DNA of 15,856 nt from an uncultured cyanobacterium (GTDB lineage Bacteria > Cyanobacteriota > Cyanobacteriia > PCC-6307 > Cyanobiaceae): the NCBI GenBank assembly GCA_903831165.1, contig CAIKWV010000470.1:1-15856 (forward strand), in the 5' to 3' direction. Positions 15,571 through 15,856 of this stretch are shown here, piece after piece; the stretch's first letter is position 1; each line of letters starts with the position of its first letter. Both the position numbers and the translations under genes were made by a program. Under the pieces are notes generated by a model, which was not told the DNA's origin, did not search any database, and saw nothing but the letters and a program-made list of their open reading frames with translations.

Positions 15571-15726
15571 ATGTCCAAGCGCAGGAACCTCAAGAAAGAA
15601 AAGCAGGAGCGCAACCGCTCCTACGCCCGCAAGTTCAAGAAGCGCAAGCTGCGCAATGACGGCCGCGGTGAAGGCGCCGGCAATGGTGTCACCGGCACAG
15701 CCAACAACGGTGGCGCCGCCGACTGA
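15571..15726 (+). CDS. Small, highly basic conserved-looking protein, function unknown
   Basis: A 51-codon frame, ATG 15571 to TGA 15726. The first 28 residues are extremely basic (MSKRRNLKKEKQERN, then YARKFKKRKLR), and the rest is a Gly/Asn-rich, weakly acidic tail ending GGAAD. The N-terminal half would form a charged helix able to bind RNA or ribosomes. Similar short basic proteins occur in cyanobacterial genomes as hypotheticals, but I cannot name a family. It sits between devA (36 bases upstream) and a strong terminator, so it is the likely last gene of the pcyA-dev transcript or has its own promoter in the short gap. The clean start, strong composition and terminator position support a real gene. 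No function is claimed. Confidence 0.75.
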   Translation: MSKRRNLKKEKQERNRSYARKFKKRKLRNDGRGEGAGNGVTGTANNGGAAD

Positions 15727-15760
15727 CCCGCATCAGCAGGTCTCCAGCTTCGCCAGGAAC

Positions 15761-15791
15761 AAGGGGGGATCCATCGGGTCCCCCTTTTTTT
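15761..15791 (+). terminator. Intrinsic (rho-independent) terminator
   Basis: AAGGGGGGATCC pairs with GGGTCCCCCTTT across a three-base loop (ATC). This gives a 12-pair stem, including two G-T pairs, followed by a run of seven T (15785-15791). It lies 34 bases after the stop of the small basic gene and ends the plus-strand unit before the glycosyltransferase gene. Confidence 0.9.
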
Positions 15792-15815
15792 CGCCCCATC
15801 CCCTCGGCCGCGCCC

Positions 15816-15856
15816 ATGTTCCTCAGCGTCGTCATCCCCACCTACAACCGGCTGCC
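15816..15856 (+). CDS. Family 2 glycosyltransferase (5' end only)
   Basis: The window ends 14 residues into a new gene: MFLSVVIPTYNRLP. SVVIPTYNR is the characteristic first strand and nucleotide-binding loop of GT-A fold family 2 glycosyltransferases, which move sugars from UDP- or GDP-sugars to lipids, proteins or polysaccharides. Substrate and length cannot be seen. It begins 24 bases after the terminator, so its promoter would have to overlap the terminator region or lie upstream of it. Confidence 0.85.
   Translation, partial: MFLSVVIPTYNRL

Noticed and set aside
1..15856. Mobile element, prophage, CRISPR or defence system.
   Set aside because: No transposase, integrase, direct-repeat array or nuclease-like gene was seen; every sizeable gene fits a chromosomal core function.

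Overview
The window is a GC-rich stretch of a cyanobacterial chromosome, most likely from the Synechococcus/Cyanobium (picocyanobacterial) group. The evidence is the 3' end of a phycobilisome core gene (apcF), phycocyanobilin:ferredoxin oxidoreductase (pcyA), the cyanobacterial NblS partner SipA, a DevBCA-type exporter and a few HIP1 octamers (GCGATCGC). I see no insertion sequences, integrases, CRISPR repeats, tRNA or rRNA. Nearly every base is coding and many neighbouring genes overlap by a few bases.

Layout. Bases 1-324 (+) hold the end of apcF. Bases 377-1639 (+) encode a class V serine/alanine:glyoxylate aminotransferase. A 245-base gap with one perfect hairpin follows. tadA (2355-1885, -) is divergent, by only 39 bases, from a group II PLP decarboxylase (2395-3858, +), which overlaps a small one-helix membrane protein (3851-4117, +). 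A tightly overlapped minus-strand operon then runs bioY (8806-8237), lspA (8240-7746), an FHA-penicillin-binding protein fusion (7753-5600) and a membrane GTPase with a DUF697-like C-terminal region (5600-3996). sipA (8982-9296, +) lies divergent from bioY and converges on a minus-strand pair of M16 peptidase-like genes, the first with the HxxEH zinc motif and the second without it. pcyA (11921-12673, +) is divergent from the M16 pair and is followed by devB, devC and devA (to 15534). A 51-residue highly basic protein (15571-15726), a strong intrinsic terminator (15761-15791) and the first 14 codons of a family 2 glycosyltransferase close the window.

How the genes may work together. apcF, pcyA and sipA all touch the phycobilisome: core subunit, bilin synthesis, and the NblS signalling branch that controls light-harvesting genes. 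The minus-strand operon groups envelope functions: biotin uptake, lipoprotein signal-peptide removal, peptidoglycan synthesis under a possible phosphothreonine-reading FHA domain, and a membrane GTPase. DevBCA is a periplasm-spanning exporter lacking only its outer-membrane channel here. The window looks like conserved core genome, not a genomic island. The points most worth checking are the FHA-PBP/GTPase pairing, the unusual start of devB, the active/inactive M16 pair, the unassigned decarboxylase and the short basic protein.
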